Source: Cryoendolithus antarcticus (Eukaryota; Ascomycota; Dothideomycetes; Cladosporiales; Cladosporiaceae). Taken from it: DNA of 64,000 nucleotides. The notes under the pieces were generated by a model. That model worked only from the letters and a program-made list of their open reading frames with translations, searched no databases and was not told the DNA's origin. Of the stretch, positions 30,250 through 41,072 are shown piece by piece. Within the stretch, counting starts at the first letter, position 1; each line of letters starts with the position of its first letter. A program made the translations under genes and the position numbers. Where the stretch lies: the NCBI GenBank assembly GCA_002077065.1, contig NAJO01000012.1, positions 62,001 through 126,000 of the forward strand, written 5' to 3'.

Positions 30250-30723
30250 ATCAGCGTTTACATCATGCGAAGCGTCCGCCAAGATGACGGAACATAGATA
30301 TCATAGAGAGTGAATAGAGCTCTATGATTTTGTGCGATCCATGACTAGCTGCGCCTCTCCGCTCATCTTTGAAGCTGCTCTTGCTCATATGATCGAGCCC
30401 ACAGCAGTAATTCGTAACGCTGCATCTGCAACGAGAGCAGAAAACTCGGAGTACAGGCTGCCAACAGAACTGAGCTCTCGCCTCCCGTGTTCAGAGAAAG
30501 TGTCCACGATGACGGGTGCGTAGATACTAGCACAATGGGCTTTGGATTCCAGGAGAGGACCAATTCAGCACACGTCAATGAACGTACGCGGTCTCTGACT
30601 ATGCAAAGCATCGCACGTGTACACAGACTTTCCAGCATATGGTATTCTGTACATTCCGCGAGTCGACGCCAGCGACGGGCCTGTCGTTCCTTCGTCTCAC
30701 TGAGCTGCCGTCAAAAACGCAGC
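30250..30723. other. Convergent intergenic region OYE / lipase
   Basis: This 474-bp tail-to-tail spacer has only small ORFs on both strands and no recognisable feature. Confidence 0.35.
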
Positions 30724-32338
30724 TCACGCCGTCACCTTCTTCCCCAACACACTAGGATCCGCCTTTATATTCGCGTCCCCCTTCCCAGCCGCAAGCAACA
30801 CATTAATCAACCCCACGAGCTCAGGCTCCAGATTCGCCCCTAGAGCCGTAGGACTCAGAGCGTCGTTGTCAATCGTATCCTGGCTGCAGCCTGGCGTCGT
30901 CGTACCCGCGAAAGCCGATTGTACGAAGGCCATGGCGCCGGGAAACCCGAGGATCTCTGTTGTGGCGTGGCCGCCGGCTGCAACTGTTGTGAAGTGGACG
31001 GAGGCACCGTAGGAGCACCAGGAGTTGAAGAGATTTGTGGCGTTGGAGTAGGGTATGATTTCATCCTGGGTTTTGTTAGCAAGGGACTTTGTGCATTGTG
31101 AAACATGGGACGTGCCATCGGTGCGTGAAACATATACACGGGAGCTGTGGGCGTTTCGTTACGGTTTCTGGTCAATAAAGTTAGCAGAAGACCGGTAAGG
31201 GAGATCGTAGGACGGGGACATACACGCCCATCGTCTGCTGGCGGAGAACGGACTGAATTGCCGGCTCATTCTGCACATCTCGGCCGTACGTCTGGAAGTA
31301 TGGCGCCCTGATGCTCATTTGAGAAAAAGTTAATATGTTCTGGGCCCCACAGATCTGTTTAGCGGCGGCGACGACACCTTTGCCATATGCGGTCAGGTAG
31401 CGAGCGTAGACAGGCTGTAGGGATTGCGGACGTCAGCTACAAATCTCCCAGAACTACAGCACACACTACTCACATCAAGCTGCTTAGCATAAGAACTGGG
31501 CGCGTCAAGACCAGTCAGCGCCTGTGGCAGGAAACCAGCAAAGAGCGTGCCATCGATGAAAAGTGCAGTACCAGTGAGATTCGCAGGCGTACCGCCCATA
31601 GCCCAACCATTGATGTTCAACTCCTTCGCATACGTAGGCTGAAGACCAGCAGCCCAGCCAGTAGCAATTGCGCCTCCAGAGTAGCCGTATCCAACAATCT
31701 TAGGTGAGCTGGTAGACAGGCCGAGAGTACTTTTGAAGTTGATGACAGCACGCATACTATCCAGCGTTCCATACCCAGCCAGTCGTCCAGCGCCAAAAGT
31801 AGCATCCGAACCTTCATAGTCCGCCGAGGAGACGATGTAGCCGCTCTGTAGATAGGACTGCAGTAGGAAGTACTCCGCCGACGAGATCAGGTCGATCTGG
31901 GGTGAGCCGAGGAGGTAGTTGTAGCTCGGATCACAGACACCAGAGCGTGCCGCTCCATCATAGGCGGTCTGGAAAGAGACGAAGCGGTCGGTTAGGGCGT
32001 TCGTAGGCTTGAAGACTGTCGTTACGTCTGCGATGGCTGAGCCGTCGACGGCGCGGGTGCGATAGAGGAGCTGCCATGCTTGGACGGGGTCTGGGATGAG
32101 ACCGAGGAATCTGACGGTGCATGCGATCAATTGACTACAAACAAGTATCCAAGGCGGGGAGTATCACTCACGCGGTCTGGACCCTTCGTGTGCGTAGGAT
32201 TGTGCCTGGTGCTGTGGCAGCGAAGCCAGCCGGCGGTGCGTAGAATGGATCTAGAGCTGGAACCACCAATTGCGCGGCAACCAAAGATATCGAGAGGAAT
32301 GAAGCGAAGAGTACACTAAGAGACTTGTAGTTCGCCAT
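30724..32338 (-). CDS. Secreted lipase of the fungal secretory lipase (CALA-like) family
   Basis: Five exons on the minus strand: 32338..32172, 32110..31474, 31414..31224, 31167..31116 and 31065..30724. The introns are 61, 59, 56 and 50 nt, and the product is about 462 aa with phases consistent at every junction. The N-terminus MANYKSLSVLFASFLSISLVAA is a signal peptide. The alpha/beta-hydrolase nucleophile is in VGYGYSGGAIA, the acid is probably the Asp of HAPMDEIIPY, and the His is in AAGGHATTE. Other family features are AWQLLYRT, SADYEGSDATFGAGR and YGKGVVAAAKQICG. Intron 4 uses GCACGT as its donor, since no GT donor keeps the frame; its branch (GCTAAC) and acceptor (CCCAG) are normal. Such lipases hydrolyse extracellular esters and triacylglycerols. 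A 37-nt alternative for intron 1 was rejected as too short. Confidence 0.85.
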
Positions 32339-34239
32339 GCTTGACAAGAAATGGGAAAGCGGAATAGCAATACTTGGTCGACACTTTAACGAACTCCCAC
32401 GACGTCCATACAGCTCACCTATATGACTTGTTGACCGATATCAAACCCCTCATCGATGGTGCTTCAAACATGACAGCGCCAGGTAGAGTAGCGCGCCGTT
32501 GGGTTTGCTTGGTATGCCCAAGTGAAGGCTAAAACGCCACTATAACTCCGTGCCTCGGCTTGGGCTTCGGGACGTCAAGCTCCCGATATTTTATTGTAGT
32601 AGCTATGGCGAGTATAGTCCGAAGCGAGCACTTGAGTTTCGTTTGGTGCACATGTGCTAGGCACATGCCCTGCAGCTACTGATGTTATGCGTAGGTTCCC
32701 ACCAGTCGGAACCCGGATAGGTTTTTGTCGTGGAGGAGCTACGTCCGTACAGTAGTCGGTCCATTTTTGCTGGTGAGATGCTGTAAATATGGTCTACTAT
32801 GAGAAATAGCTAGAAAGAAGTGTCATCCATCAGTTTGGCCGGAATTATGGTGGTCAGAGGGTTCTGGACGTTGTTACGAGAGCGTAGACTATCGACTTCA
32901 CATTGTTGAGAGATACAGCTCTAGCAGAGACACTCAGTATTAGCAGCGCCTGGCAATTCCATGGGGCCTCCCCCGATCGTCAAGGCTCATCTGATCCGCA
33001 TGGAATTGTAGCCCAACTGCTGCCCGTTCATCATCCAGTGAGTAGGCATGTATGGCCATGAGAGGGTGATTTTCGACGTCATCCGGTACCAGGAGTGGTC
33101 AGTATACTCGAAGCGGACAAGTGCTAAACATGTAGAACCATACTGTACCTGAAGCTAGATGAAGTGATCTCGTTGGGGCAATAGCCAATGCCAGATGAAA
33201 GTTCATCCAAGACTGGCAAGCTTTTCACACAACTCCCTCCACGGATGACCTAGCACCCGGCCTTACGTGTTTAATTGTGCGAGAGTCCAGAGGTGGGTAT
33301 CTCCACGATACTACAGTGGATTCGAGCTGGGCCTTTCCAATTTTGTCTCCGGATGGGCACAAACTTCTAGATCAGCGCCAGCGCCAGGCGCCCAGGCGGC
33401 GTCGGGTGTGGAGAGAACGACAAGCACATTGCTGCTCCAGCGGTGCCAAAGTTCGGTTTGTCGTAGTAAGGTCTTGGAAGTCCGGCGCTCTCTGTGAAGC
33501 AATTATGCCTTATTTTCAGCAGACCGCTTAGTCTGCAATAGCGCAAGCAACTTCGATTGCGCATCGAGATGGACCCAAGTACGTAGTGAGATACGACTCC
33601 AGGAGCTGTGGGCTATGATACACTAAGGAGGATCCTGCAAGAGTCGATTCGTCCATAGATTCTTGTTCTTCGCTTCCCGTTCCTCGAGAAGTCGTGCATC
33701 AGATCGAACATTTTGCTCCAGTGACGATTACCCAATGCTGCGTCTACATCTCGGCTTCGACCTTCGATGTTCTCACGTGAGGACGCAGTCCACAGCAGCC
33801 TTCTCCGCGCGTGCCACATACACATGGCGCAGTGATGCAGTCGTACTGGCCACGCCGCATTGCGAAGGCCAGACCATGTCTTGGCGAAGCCGTGCTCAGC
33901 TTGTCTCAATCACGACCACAGCCCACGTCGCGATCATTACTGAGGCCAGATCGCACCGTCGCATAGGCAGAGGCGGTGCTGTGTCTTGGCTCGACCGATA
34001 AGAGACAGTACATGCGAATACAGAAGGTGAGAGAAGCAAACGTCCATTGCTGCTGCCGACATCACGTCCGCGACTTGCCGCCGACTGCGCCTCATTGTGC
34101 ACACACTTGATAGCCAAACTCCCAAGCACCAGTAGGTAGGGAATTTCTTGTATTAGCATCGAAGCCCTCTGTTATTTGCCCAGTACTCTGGTGCGAAAGA
34201 TCACCCATCCGAGCGACTTCATCAGACAACATAGCGATC
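32339..34239. other. Gene-poor stretch of about 1.9 kb
   Basis: Stop-rich in all frames, with only short ORFs. The first part should be the lipase promoter. I see no tRNA, transposon or tandem repeat here. Confidence 0.4.
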
Positions 34240-35031
34240 ATGGCAATGGACCTCTCAACGCCACCCTCCACCTCCCCACCGCGCTCAAGGCGACAATCAC
34301 CAAACCTATCAATCGACCTCTCAGACCTCCCACCTCTGATCACACCTTCTCCACCGAGCAACACATTACTCATCACCAACCTCGCCTCCCTCGACATCTT
34401 CGCGCCCGAGAACCTCCAATCAATCCAAGCAGCCCTTATCGCCCAGGCACCTTTGTATTCGTTCAGCCCACTGAAGAGCTTCCGAAGGATCATAGTCACA
34501 TTCTACAGCACCGAAGATGCAATTGCCATGCGAAAGGCGCTGGATGGCGAGACGGTATTGGGAAACAGAGTACGAGTCTACTTCGGTCAAGAAACGCGAA
34601 TAAATCCCGAGGACCAGCATTTGCATTTGCCCAAAGCGGATCGGCTGTTCTTTATATCGCCGCCGCCGAGCCCGCCTATGGGGTGGGAGATGCGCGACGA
34701 GGGTCCTCCAAACAAGGAAGTACACGCCGAAGATCTCGCCTCCGCGCTCGCAAAACTTCACGCAAGGCCAGGGCCGGAGGATGCGATGGACGAGGACGAC
34801 CCAGCGATCGCGAAGAACAACGGGTTCGGGCAGCCGAGGGTGAAGACTGCGAGGGGAAGGAGCGGGACGGGGACGGTCGTGTTTGACCCAGCGGATCATG
34901 GGGATTCGCCTGGGTTGCCGGCGATAAGCGTGGAAGACACGACGGAGAGTCCAGACGAGGATGAGGATATGGGGGACAAGAAGATATTCGCACATACTAG
35001 TCGGCCGCCGGTGGAGTTGATGGAGAGTTGA
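34240..35031 (+). CDS. Calcipressin (RCAN), calcineurin regulator
   Basis: Intronless, 263 aa. An RRM-like N-terminal fold starts with NTLLITNLASLDIF and continues through SFSPLKSFRRIIVTFYSTEDAIAMR and RVRVYFGQET. The calcipressin signature LFFISPPPSPPMGWEMRDEGPPNK (SPPxSPPxGW type, about residues 135-160) is a calcineurin-docking segment whose serines are phosphorylated in homologues. The acidic C-terminal region ends with HTSRPPVELME, close to the PxIxIT-like end of the family. The protein tunes calcineurin, hence calcium and stress signalling. The start ATG at 34240 is the first in frame; a second Met follows at 34246. Confidence 0.93.
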   Translation: MAMDLSTPPSTSPPRSRRQSPNLSIDLSDLPPLITPSPPSNTLLITNLASLDIFAPENLQSIQAALIAQAPLYSFSPLKSFRRIIVTFYSTEDAIAMRKALDGETVLGNRVRVYFGQETRINPEDQHLHLPKADRLFFISPPPSPPMGWEMRDEGPPNKEVHAEDLASALAKLHARPGPEDAMDEDDPAIAKNNGFGQPRVKTARGRSGTGTVVFDPADHGDSPGLPAISVEDTTESPDEDEDMGDKKIFAHTSRPPVELMES

Positions 35032-35277
35032 GGATGGTCTCGAGTGGCGAATGATTCGTGGAGCGGGCAGTAGGATGGATAGAGGTATAGCATGGGTGTT
35101 GCATCTGACAGCGTTCATAGCGAGGTACTTGTTGCTCCCGTCAAAGCACCTTGTTGGCCCTGCACACATCAAGGCGCGTGCGAGATATATAAATTCAAAA
35201 AGAACCGATCTCTATGCACGACCTTCCATTCCTGCTCGAGCTTGTGCTTCCTTTGTTAGGCTTACGAATTCGCCGAG

Positions 35278-35283
35278 TGACTC
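35278..35283 (+). promoter_or_regulatory. TGACTC core (Gcn4/CpcA-type site)
   Basis: TGACTC lies in the context GAGTGACTCC, about 430 bp before the tryptophan synthase ATG. Gcn4 and its filamentous homologues CpcA/Cpc-1 bind TGACTC and induce amino-acid biosynthesis genes under starvation. The match is exact; function is inferred. Confidence 0.3.
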
Positions 35284-35456
35284 CTTTAAGCCGTCTAATA
35301 GCGCCACCCTTCCAAGATACAGTCATCGCTGGATATCAGGCCTCTAATCGTAGTCCTGCCTTGCACTAATACACGTAGGCTGTAAGGTAGCTCATATCGG
35401 TTGGACCCTTGTTCTGCACCCCGCCGTGGTTAAAATGGACGTGGGGGTCTGGCATA

Positions 35457-35462
35457 GAGTCA
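35457..35462 (-). promoter_or_regulatory. TGACTC core (Gcn4/CpcA-type site), reverse orientation
   Basis: On the minus strand this reads ATGACTCT, an extended Gcn4-like match, about 250 bp before the tryptophan synthase ATG. Confidence 0.4.
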
Positions 35463-35709
35463 TCCATTGGAAATTTGATCTCGCGGGCGAATGTAAGCTA
35501 CCTTCACAGTCACACATTTCCACAAGTCCCTCTCTTACTAAAAACACCACCTCTACTCCTCGTTGACCATAACTTCCCTCTCCGTTCTGATCCCGATTGT
35601 CATCGTTTTATAGTCCCGAAAGCCAACACACCGAATACTCCCGACGACACCTCTACGAAACTCAGCAGACCTGAGCTCTGACCAAGAACTCGACACATAA
35701 CCATCCACC

Positions 35710-38073
35710 ATGGAGGGCATCAGATCCGCCTTCGCGCGCGCGAAACGCGAGTCCCGCCCCGCCCTCGTAACCTACACAACAGCCGGCTACCCAACCATAG
35801 CCTCGACCTCGCAAACGCTCCTCGCTATGGAAGCCGGCGGCGCAGATATAATCGAGCTCGGCACGCCCTTCACAGACCCTATAGCCGACGGTCCTACGAT
35901 CCAGTCCGCAAATACCATCTCTCTGCAGAACGGCACAACCACGAGAGACTGCTTGCAGATTGTGCGGGATGCACGGAAGGAAGGGCTGAGAGCGCCGGTG
36001 CTGTTGATGGGGTATTATAACCCGCTGCTGGCGTATGGCGAGGAGAGGATGCTGCAGGATGCCAAGGAGGCGGGGGTGAATGGGTTTATTATGGTTGATT
36101 TGCCGCCTGAGGAGGCTGTGAGGTTTCGTGGGCATTGTACTAATTATGGGTTGAGTTACGTGCCACTTATTGCGCCGGCGACGTCGGAGAAGAGGATGAA
36201 GTTGCTGTGTAGTATTGCGGACTCGTTCATCTATGTTGTGTCGCGCATGGGGGTTACGGGTGCGACTGGGGCACTGAGCAGTGGACTGCCGGATCTGCTG
36301 GAGAAGGTGCATAAGTTCAGCAAGGGCGTACCGGCGGCTGTCGGCTTTGGTGTGAGCACGAGGGAGCACTTTGTGGAAGTTGGAAATGTGGCGGAGGGTG
36401 TGGTCATTGGAAGTCAGATCATCAACACATTGAAGCACGCCCCTGAGGGTGAGGGACCGAAGGCTGTTGAGGAGTACTGCTACAGTATTACGCACAGGCG
36501 GAATGCGAAGGTGTCTGTGAACGGACATGTGAATGGTGAGGCGAATAGCGAGTCAAACGGCACGAACGGACATAGCAACGGTGAGACGAACGGCAGCAAT
36601 GGCACAGCAGTCAATGGCCATGCGATAAGTACGGACGCCAACCCGAAGGGTGACGGCAGCGGCTGGATCAAGAAGTCAAACGGCGAGGCACCGAAGGAAA
36701 TCTCTACCGAAGACCCTACAGAGAAGCCGGCAAGCGAAAGCGATCCCTCGAACGGCGTCGTCCACGTCGATGCAGTGGTCAAGGAACCTTCTGGGCCCAA
36801 CATCGTGGACCAGCTCGAAGCCCTGAACACAGATGAGCCGGACCCGGAACTGATGCCACAACGCTTCGGCCAGTTCGGAGGGCAGTACGTTCCGGAGTCA
36901 CTCATGGACTGTCTCTCAGAACTTGAGAAAGGCTTCGAATCTGCTCGGAACGATCCGAAATTCTGGGAGGAGTTCAAGTCCTTCTACCCTTACATGTCAC
37001 GGCCGTCCTCCCTGCACAAGTCGGATCGCCTGACTGACTACGTCCGACAACACTGCCCCAAAGGCAAAGGAGCAAACATCTACCTCAAGCGCGAAGACCT
37101 CAACCACACGGGAAGCCACAAGATCAACAACGCAATGGGTCAGGTCTTGCTAGCACGAAGACTTGGCAAGACAGCCATCATCGCCGAAACAGGAGCCGGA
37201 CAACACGGCGTAGCGACTGCCACAGTGTGCGCACGCTTCGGCATGAAGTGCACGATCTTCATGGGTGCTGAGGACGTGCGACGACAGGCGCTGAATGTCT
37301 TCCGGATTAAGCTGCTAGGTGCCTCCGTGGTGGCTGTGGAAGCTGGAACAAGGACGCTTAGAGACGCCGTCAACGAGGCCATGAGATCGTGGGTCACTTT
37401 ATTGGCCGATACCCATTATTGCATTGGAAGTGCAATTGGGCCGCACCCATTCCCAACGATTGTGAGGACCTTTCAAAGTGTGATTGGATCCGAAACAAAA
37501 GAGCAGATGCAGGCTATGACTGGAAGACTGCCTGACGCGGTTGTGGCATGTGTGGGTGGAGGGAGCAATGCCGCAGGGATGTTTGCGCCGTTCGCCGAAG
37601 ATAAGAGCGTGAAGCTGCTTGGTGTCGAGGCCGGGGGTGACGGCATAGAGACAAGTCGCCATTCTGCTACGCTTTCTGGCGGCAAACCGGGAGTTTTGCA
37701 TGGAGTAAGAACGTACATTCTGCAGAATGCTGAGGGTCAGATCACGGATACGCATTCCGTGTCCGCTGGTCTTGATTACCCTGGTGTTGGACCGGAGTTG
37801 AGTGGGTGGAAAGACAGCGAGAGGGCGAAATTTATTGCTGCGACGGACGCGGAGGCGTTCATCGGGTTCAAATTGCTATCTGAGCTGGAGGGCATCATCC
37901 CTGCGCTTGAGACAGCACATGCTGTCTTCGGCGCTATCGAACTTGCCAAGACGATGGAAGAGCACGAAAACATCGTCATCAACCTTTCTGGCAGAGGTGA
38001 CAAGGATGTGCAGAGCGTGGCGGAGGAGCTGCCGGTCATTGGGCCGAAGATTGGATGGGATTTGAGGTTCTAG
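35710..38073 (+). CDS. Bifunctional tryptophan synthase (alpha-beta fusion)
   Basis: Intronless, 787 aa. The alpha domain (about 1-265) has catalytic Glu49 in IIELGTPF and Asp60 in PIADGPTIQ and converts indole-3-glycerol phosphate to indole. The beta domain (from about 383, [13 protein letters not shown]) has the PLP lysine Lys471 in [10 protein letters not shown] and the phosphate loop [10 protein letters not shown]; it condenses indole with serine. Between them is an unusually long hydrophilic linker (about 268-380) rich in Asn-Gly repeats (NGH, NGE, NGT), then Lys/Glu/Pro. Fungal fusions I know are nearer 700-720 aa, so the linker accounts for the extra length. The two TGACTC sites upstream suggest cross-pathway control. 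The end [27 protein letters not shown] is complete. Confidence 0.96.
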   Translation: MEGIRSAFARAKRESRPALVTYTTAGYPTIASTSQTLLAMEAGGADIIELGTPFTDPIADGPTIQSANTISLQNGTTTRDCLQIVRDARKEGLRAPVLLMGYYNPLLAYGEERMLQDAKEAGVNGFIMVDLPPEEAVRFRGHCTNYGLSYVPLIAPATSEKRMKLLCSIADSFIYVVSRMGVTGATGALSSGLPDLLEKVHKFSKGVPAAVGFGVSTREHFVEVGNVAEGVVIGSQIINTLKHAPEGEGPKAVEEYCYSITHRRNAKVSVNGHVNGEANSESNGTNGHSNGETNGSNGTAVNGHAISTDANPKGDGSGWIKKSNGEAPKEISTEDPTEKPASESDPSNGVVHVDAVVKEPSGPNIVDQLEALNTDEPDPELMPQRFGQFGGQYVPESLMDCLSELEKGFESARNDPKFWEEFKSFYPYMSRPSSLHKSDRLTDYVRQHCPKGKGANIYLKREDLNHTGSHKINNAMGQVLLARRLGKTAIIAETGAGQHGVATATVCARFGMKCTIFMGAEDVRRQALNVFRIKLLGASVVAVEAGTRTLRDAVNEAMRSWVTLLADTHYCIGSAIGPHPFPTIVRTFQSVIGSETKEQMQAMTGRLPDAVVACVGGGSNAAGMFAPFAEDKSVKLLGVEAGGDGIETSRHSATLSGGKPGVLHGVRTYILQNAEGQITDTHSVSAGLDYPGVGPELSGWKDSERAKFIAATDAEAFIGFKLLSELEGIIPALETAHAVFGAIELAKTMEEHENIVINLSGRGDKDVQSVAEELPVIGPKIGWDLRF
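36517..36640 (+). repeat. Asn-Gly-rich imperfect repeat in the tryptophan synthase linker
   Basis: Degenerate units of AACGG(A/C)CAT and GG(T/C)GA encode repeated Asn-Gly-His/Glu/Thr. They form the interdomain linker, not part of either catalytic fold. Confidence 0.7.
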
Positions 38074-38848
38074 AGGAAGGCTCTGTTGGAGAGGTGGAGG
38101 GGAATGCATGTCATCATGTGAGCTGCCATCCTGCAGCTATGAATTGGCGTCTAGAATTTATCGGGATAGATCTGTCCGACAAGCCAAAGACTCGATGGAA
38201 GCTATGTAAATACCACAAAATCAAGCGCATCGCTTCGCTTTCATCTCCTATCCCCCTCCCACATCAGCTCTCCCAACGCGGATCGAGGTGGCGAATGCTT
38301 CAACTTGTTCACTGTATCGAATTGTCCCGCCCATATCCTGGAATTCCACCGCCTCCACTGCCATGATTGCGCTTCTCGGCTGAAGCGCACTGCAGTAGCT
38401 ATGCTCTCTGAACAATCTCGTCCGCGCTTAGGCTTCCCTGTGCTACGCCATAATCGCGCTGTCGCTTTCGCAGCGTCGACGAGAGAAAGATCTTGTCTCA
38501 GCCACGGATGCGGGGGGATCAAACTCTGTATCGCTACGGCACGCTGCCTTGAATTCTATCGCTCAGGCATAGCCTCCTGGCGCGTATGCACGAGGAGTCT
38601 GGGTCCTTGGTGCAGCGAAGGTGGGCTTGCTGCTGCGGAGTCGCCACCATGGCATTGCCAGGGGCGGGCTGAAGCCGCCATGCCGTTGGCGAGAGCTTGT
38701 AGAGATTGGTTTGTACGGCGGAGGAGCATGAGGCGGGGTGAGATCCGCCTTTCAGAACGCATCTGCTGTGGCGAGCGAGCGTACTTTCCCAATCGATGTG
38801 TCAATAGCCGATCGCGTGTAGCCAGTCAGATCCTAGCACCAATCCCCT
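38074..38848. other. Convergent intergenic region
   Basis: This is 775 bp. A 192-aa plus-strand ORF (38305..38883) covers much of it but is Cys/Arg-rich, lacks recognisable sequence and runs antisense into the next gene, so I do not call it. Confidence 0.35.
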
Positions 38849-39220
38849 TCACGTCTTCTCCTCCCTCATCTCCTGCTGCTTGACGTCGCCCGTCATGGCC
38901 GCCACTCCATCCTTTGGCTTGCCACTTGCCCAAATCCGTTCCCTCAACTTCCACGCAAACCCCCCAGCCTTGCCAGGCGCCTTCAGCTCCTCAGCCGCTA
39001 GCATGAAATCACTCGCTATGGCCCTGCTGATGATCGTGTCCTTGCTATCCTTCTTCGTGCTAGTATCGCCACTACCCGTTACTACGAAACCCTCCATTCG
39101 CTTGCCGTCTCGCTCAGCGGCTTGCTTAGCCAGTTCCGGTCCCAGCGAGGTGTAGACTGTTAGGATTGCGAAGGCGGAGGCGGCGACGGTGCCGGCGAAG
39201 GCGTAGCCGCGACCAGACAT
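38849..39220 (-). CDS. Small single-span membrane protein, unknown
   Basis: Intronless, 123 aa from the ATG at 39220 (the open frame extends to 39316 but with Pro/His-rich leader-like sequence). The N-terminus MSGRGYAFAGTVAASAFAILTVYTSLGPELAKQAAE is one membrane helix starting at about residue 6. The rest is a hydrophilic, Lys-rich tail containing DFMLAAEELK and GGFAWKLRERIW, which look helical and amphipathic. The start resembles small mitochondrial inner-membrane or assembly-factor proteins, but I do not recognise the family. It is head-to-head with the mitochondrial Gta3 gene, 158 bp apart, which is weak support for a mitochondrial role. Confidence 0.6.
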   Translation of the reverse strand: MSGRGYAFAGTVAASAFAILTVYTSLGPELAKQAAERDGKRMEGFVVTGSGDTSTKKDSKDTIISRAIASDFMLAAEELKAPGKAGGFAWKLRERIWASGKPKDGVAAMTGDVKQQEMREEKT

Positions 39221-39378
39221 TGTGAGATCGGAGGGGTGATGGAGAGGAGTGGGGAGATAAATAAGGGGATGGATTGGAGTTGGGTGTCTTGGCGGGGACT
39301 TCACCTTGATGGTCAAGATGCACTGCGATTACTCGGTTTATGTACAGGGTGGATGTCTGTGTAGCGGCGCATAGCGGC

Positions 39379-39978
39379 ATGGCGCTCCAGTGTCTTCCGC
39401 TCCGCAGTGCCCTGCGCTGCCGGCCTATTCCATCACTCCGCCGCAATCTTACCCGCTTCAACTCCACCACCCCCTCCCCAATCGACGTCGCAGCCCTCCT
39501 CTCCAAGCCAACCTGGTCCGTCACCTCTCTACTCACCGCCGCCTCGCCATCCACCTCCACCATAACCTCAGCAATTACCTCCAAACAACTCCATCACCTC
39601 CTCCGCCTTTCCGCCCTCCCACCCCCCGCCTCTGAAGCTGAAGTAAGTGGCCTCTTAGCCAGCTTGTCTCAACACCTCTACTTCGTAAACGAGATTCAGA
39701 GTGTGGATACGACGGCTGTGGAGCCTTTGCAAGGACTGCGAGACGAGACGAAGCAAGGGGAGAAGGAGTCGGAGCTTGGGTTGGAGGCGCTGAAGGAGGC
39801 GTTGGGGAAGGAGAAAGTGGTTGGAAGGTATCATCGGAGGATTAGGAGGGTGCGGGATGGAGTGAAGGGGAAGGGAAGAGAGGGAGTGGAGGAGGAGATG
39901 GGAGACGTGATGGGTATGGCTGGGAAGAAAGTGGGGCGGTTCTTTGTCGTTGAGGGGGGAAAGAAGGAGGGGGGGTGA
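39379..39978 (+). CDS. Gta3 / GatC-like subunit of mitochondrial Glu-tRNA(Gln) amidotransferase
   Basis: Intronless, 199 aa. The N-terminus (LQCLPLRSALRCRPIPSLRRNL) is an Arg-rich mitochondrial presequence. Residues about 65-125 match the GatC pattern: LHHLLRLSALPPPASEAEV, then LSQHLYFVNEIQSVDTTAVEPLQGLRDE, where the VDT-VEPL segment is the hallmark. The C-terminal part is charged, Lys/Glu/Gly-rich, and includes KVVGRYHRRIRRV. Gta3-type subunits of the GatFAB/GatCAB complex help convert mischarged Glu-tRNA(Gln) to Gln-tRNA(Gln) for mitochondrial translation. The start at 39379 is chosen because the presequence begins there; an in-frame Met upstream (39340) would add 13 residues. Confidence 0.8.
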   Translation: MALQCLPLRSALRCRPIPSLRRNLTRFNSTTPSPIDVAALLSKPTWSVTSLLTAASPSTSTITSAITSKQLHHLLRLSALPPPASEAEVSGLLASLSQHLYFVNEIQSVDTTAVEPLQGLRDETKQGEKESELGLEALKEALGKEKVVGRYHRRIRRVRDGVKGKGREGVEEEMGDVMGMAGKKVGRFFVVEGGKKEGG

Positions 39979-41072
39979 AGTCGACTGAGACGACCTTGAA
40001 ACGGATGGCGCGAGACTGCTCAGTGGAAGGAGCACAAGGGACCAGCGTTGAAGGCGGACCATTCCAACGGTCGTCCAACGACCGACACCAGACAATCGCA
40101 AGACTATTCAACCGAAATCCAATGCATGAAAGGAAGTCTACAGCCTAACCTTGGGACGACCTGTGTTCGCGACCCCTGACACGCGCTTACTCGACACATC
40201 ACAACGCCGCGCAGTGGTCAGGAATTCCACTCTCGGCACGATATTCCACCTAAAGCACCGATCTGCACGATAACGCAGTTCAATAGTAGCCGCCACTCAG
40301 ACGAACGGCGGACTGATGTAAACCGATCTGGGCATTGCCAGTTCTGGCATACTGGCGCCTGGACGTCAGCTATTGTGCTTCGTTCGACGATGGCTGTGCT
40401 GAAACTGCACAGACGCAGCAGCGCGCAACGGCAGTCACATGCAAAAGTACGCCACGGCGAGACGTTCAGCATGGGAAGCTTGGACGGGACAGAAGCGCAG
40501 CAGTGGCAAGGAAGAGATGTGTGGCGCGGGGTTCAGTGTCATGCATTGATACATAGTGCTCTAGCATACAGTAGTATATACATCAAACTGCCGCCCCCTA
40601 CATTGGATGATCCTTGCAATCGCACCCTTTGGTACGTCCCTGGACATCGAATGACATTGTCCCACGCCACTCACATTGTACAAGCTTCTTCAGACGCAGC
40701 ATCTGATGTGTTGACTCTAGCGTTGCACCAGCGCAGCGCCGGTATTCGTCTTTCCGCAAGACCGCTCCTCACGTTACGTGACTTGCGGTGTTCGACTGTT
40801 CCGTAGCTTTGCCCTCTGAGGGGTCATGGCTAGCAAGCCTGATGTCTCTGCGTCGCGGCGACTCGGGCTTCCGCTGGAATGCACCGAGATCGAGAGCTCC
40901 TCGGTCTCTCGCGCGTGGAGTGCTCGTTCGAGAAAGGCATTGGCTCGATAGATCGAGGCAGAGCATGCGTTTGCCGACACGCTCATCGGTAGCAGCGGGA
41001 CACTTCAGAGTCTTGCCACAGCCCAGCTCGAGCTCTTGATAGTACGGTGCTCTTCTCGTCGTAGAGGACAGC
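39979..41072. other. Convergent intergenic region of about 1.1 kb
   Basis: Only short overlapping ORFs are present. No RNA gene or repeat is recognised. Confidence 0.35.

Larger units (their letters stand above)
35032..35709. promoter_or_regulatory. Upstream region of tryptophan synthase
   Basis: This 678-bp spacer contains two TGACTC cores (listed separately) and a pyrimidine-rich leader before the ATG. No other coding sequence is supported. Confidence 0.4.

Noticed and set aside
32135..32171. 37-nt version of lipase intron 1
   Set aside because: Too short for a normal fungal intron; the 61-nt version keeps the frame and gives a better family match (TAFLGLIPDPVQAWQLLYRT).
34420..35172. 250-aa minus-strand ORF over calcipressin
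   Set aside because: Arg/Pro-rich antisense shadow; the plus frame carries the calcipressin signature.
35662..36528. 288-aa minus-strand ORF over tryptophan synthase
   Set aside because: Antisense shadow with no coherent hydrophobic or motif pattern.
38305..38883. 192-aa plus-strand ORF between tryptophan synthase and the small membrane protein
   Set aside because: Cys/Arg-rich composition, no recognisable sequence, and it overlaps the end of a better supported gene on the other strand.
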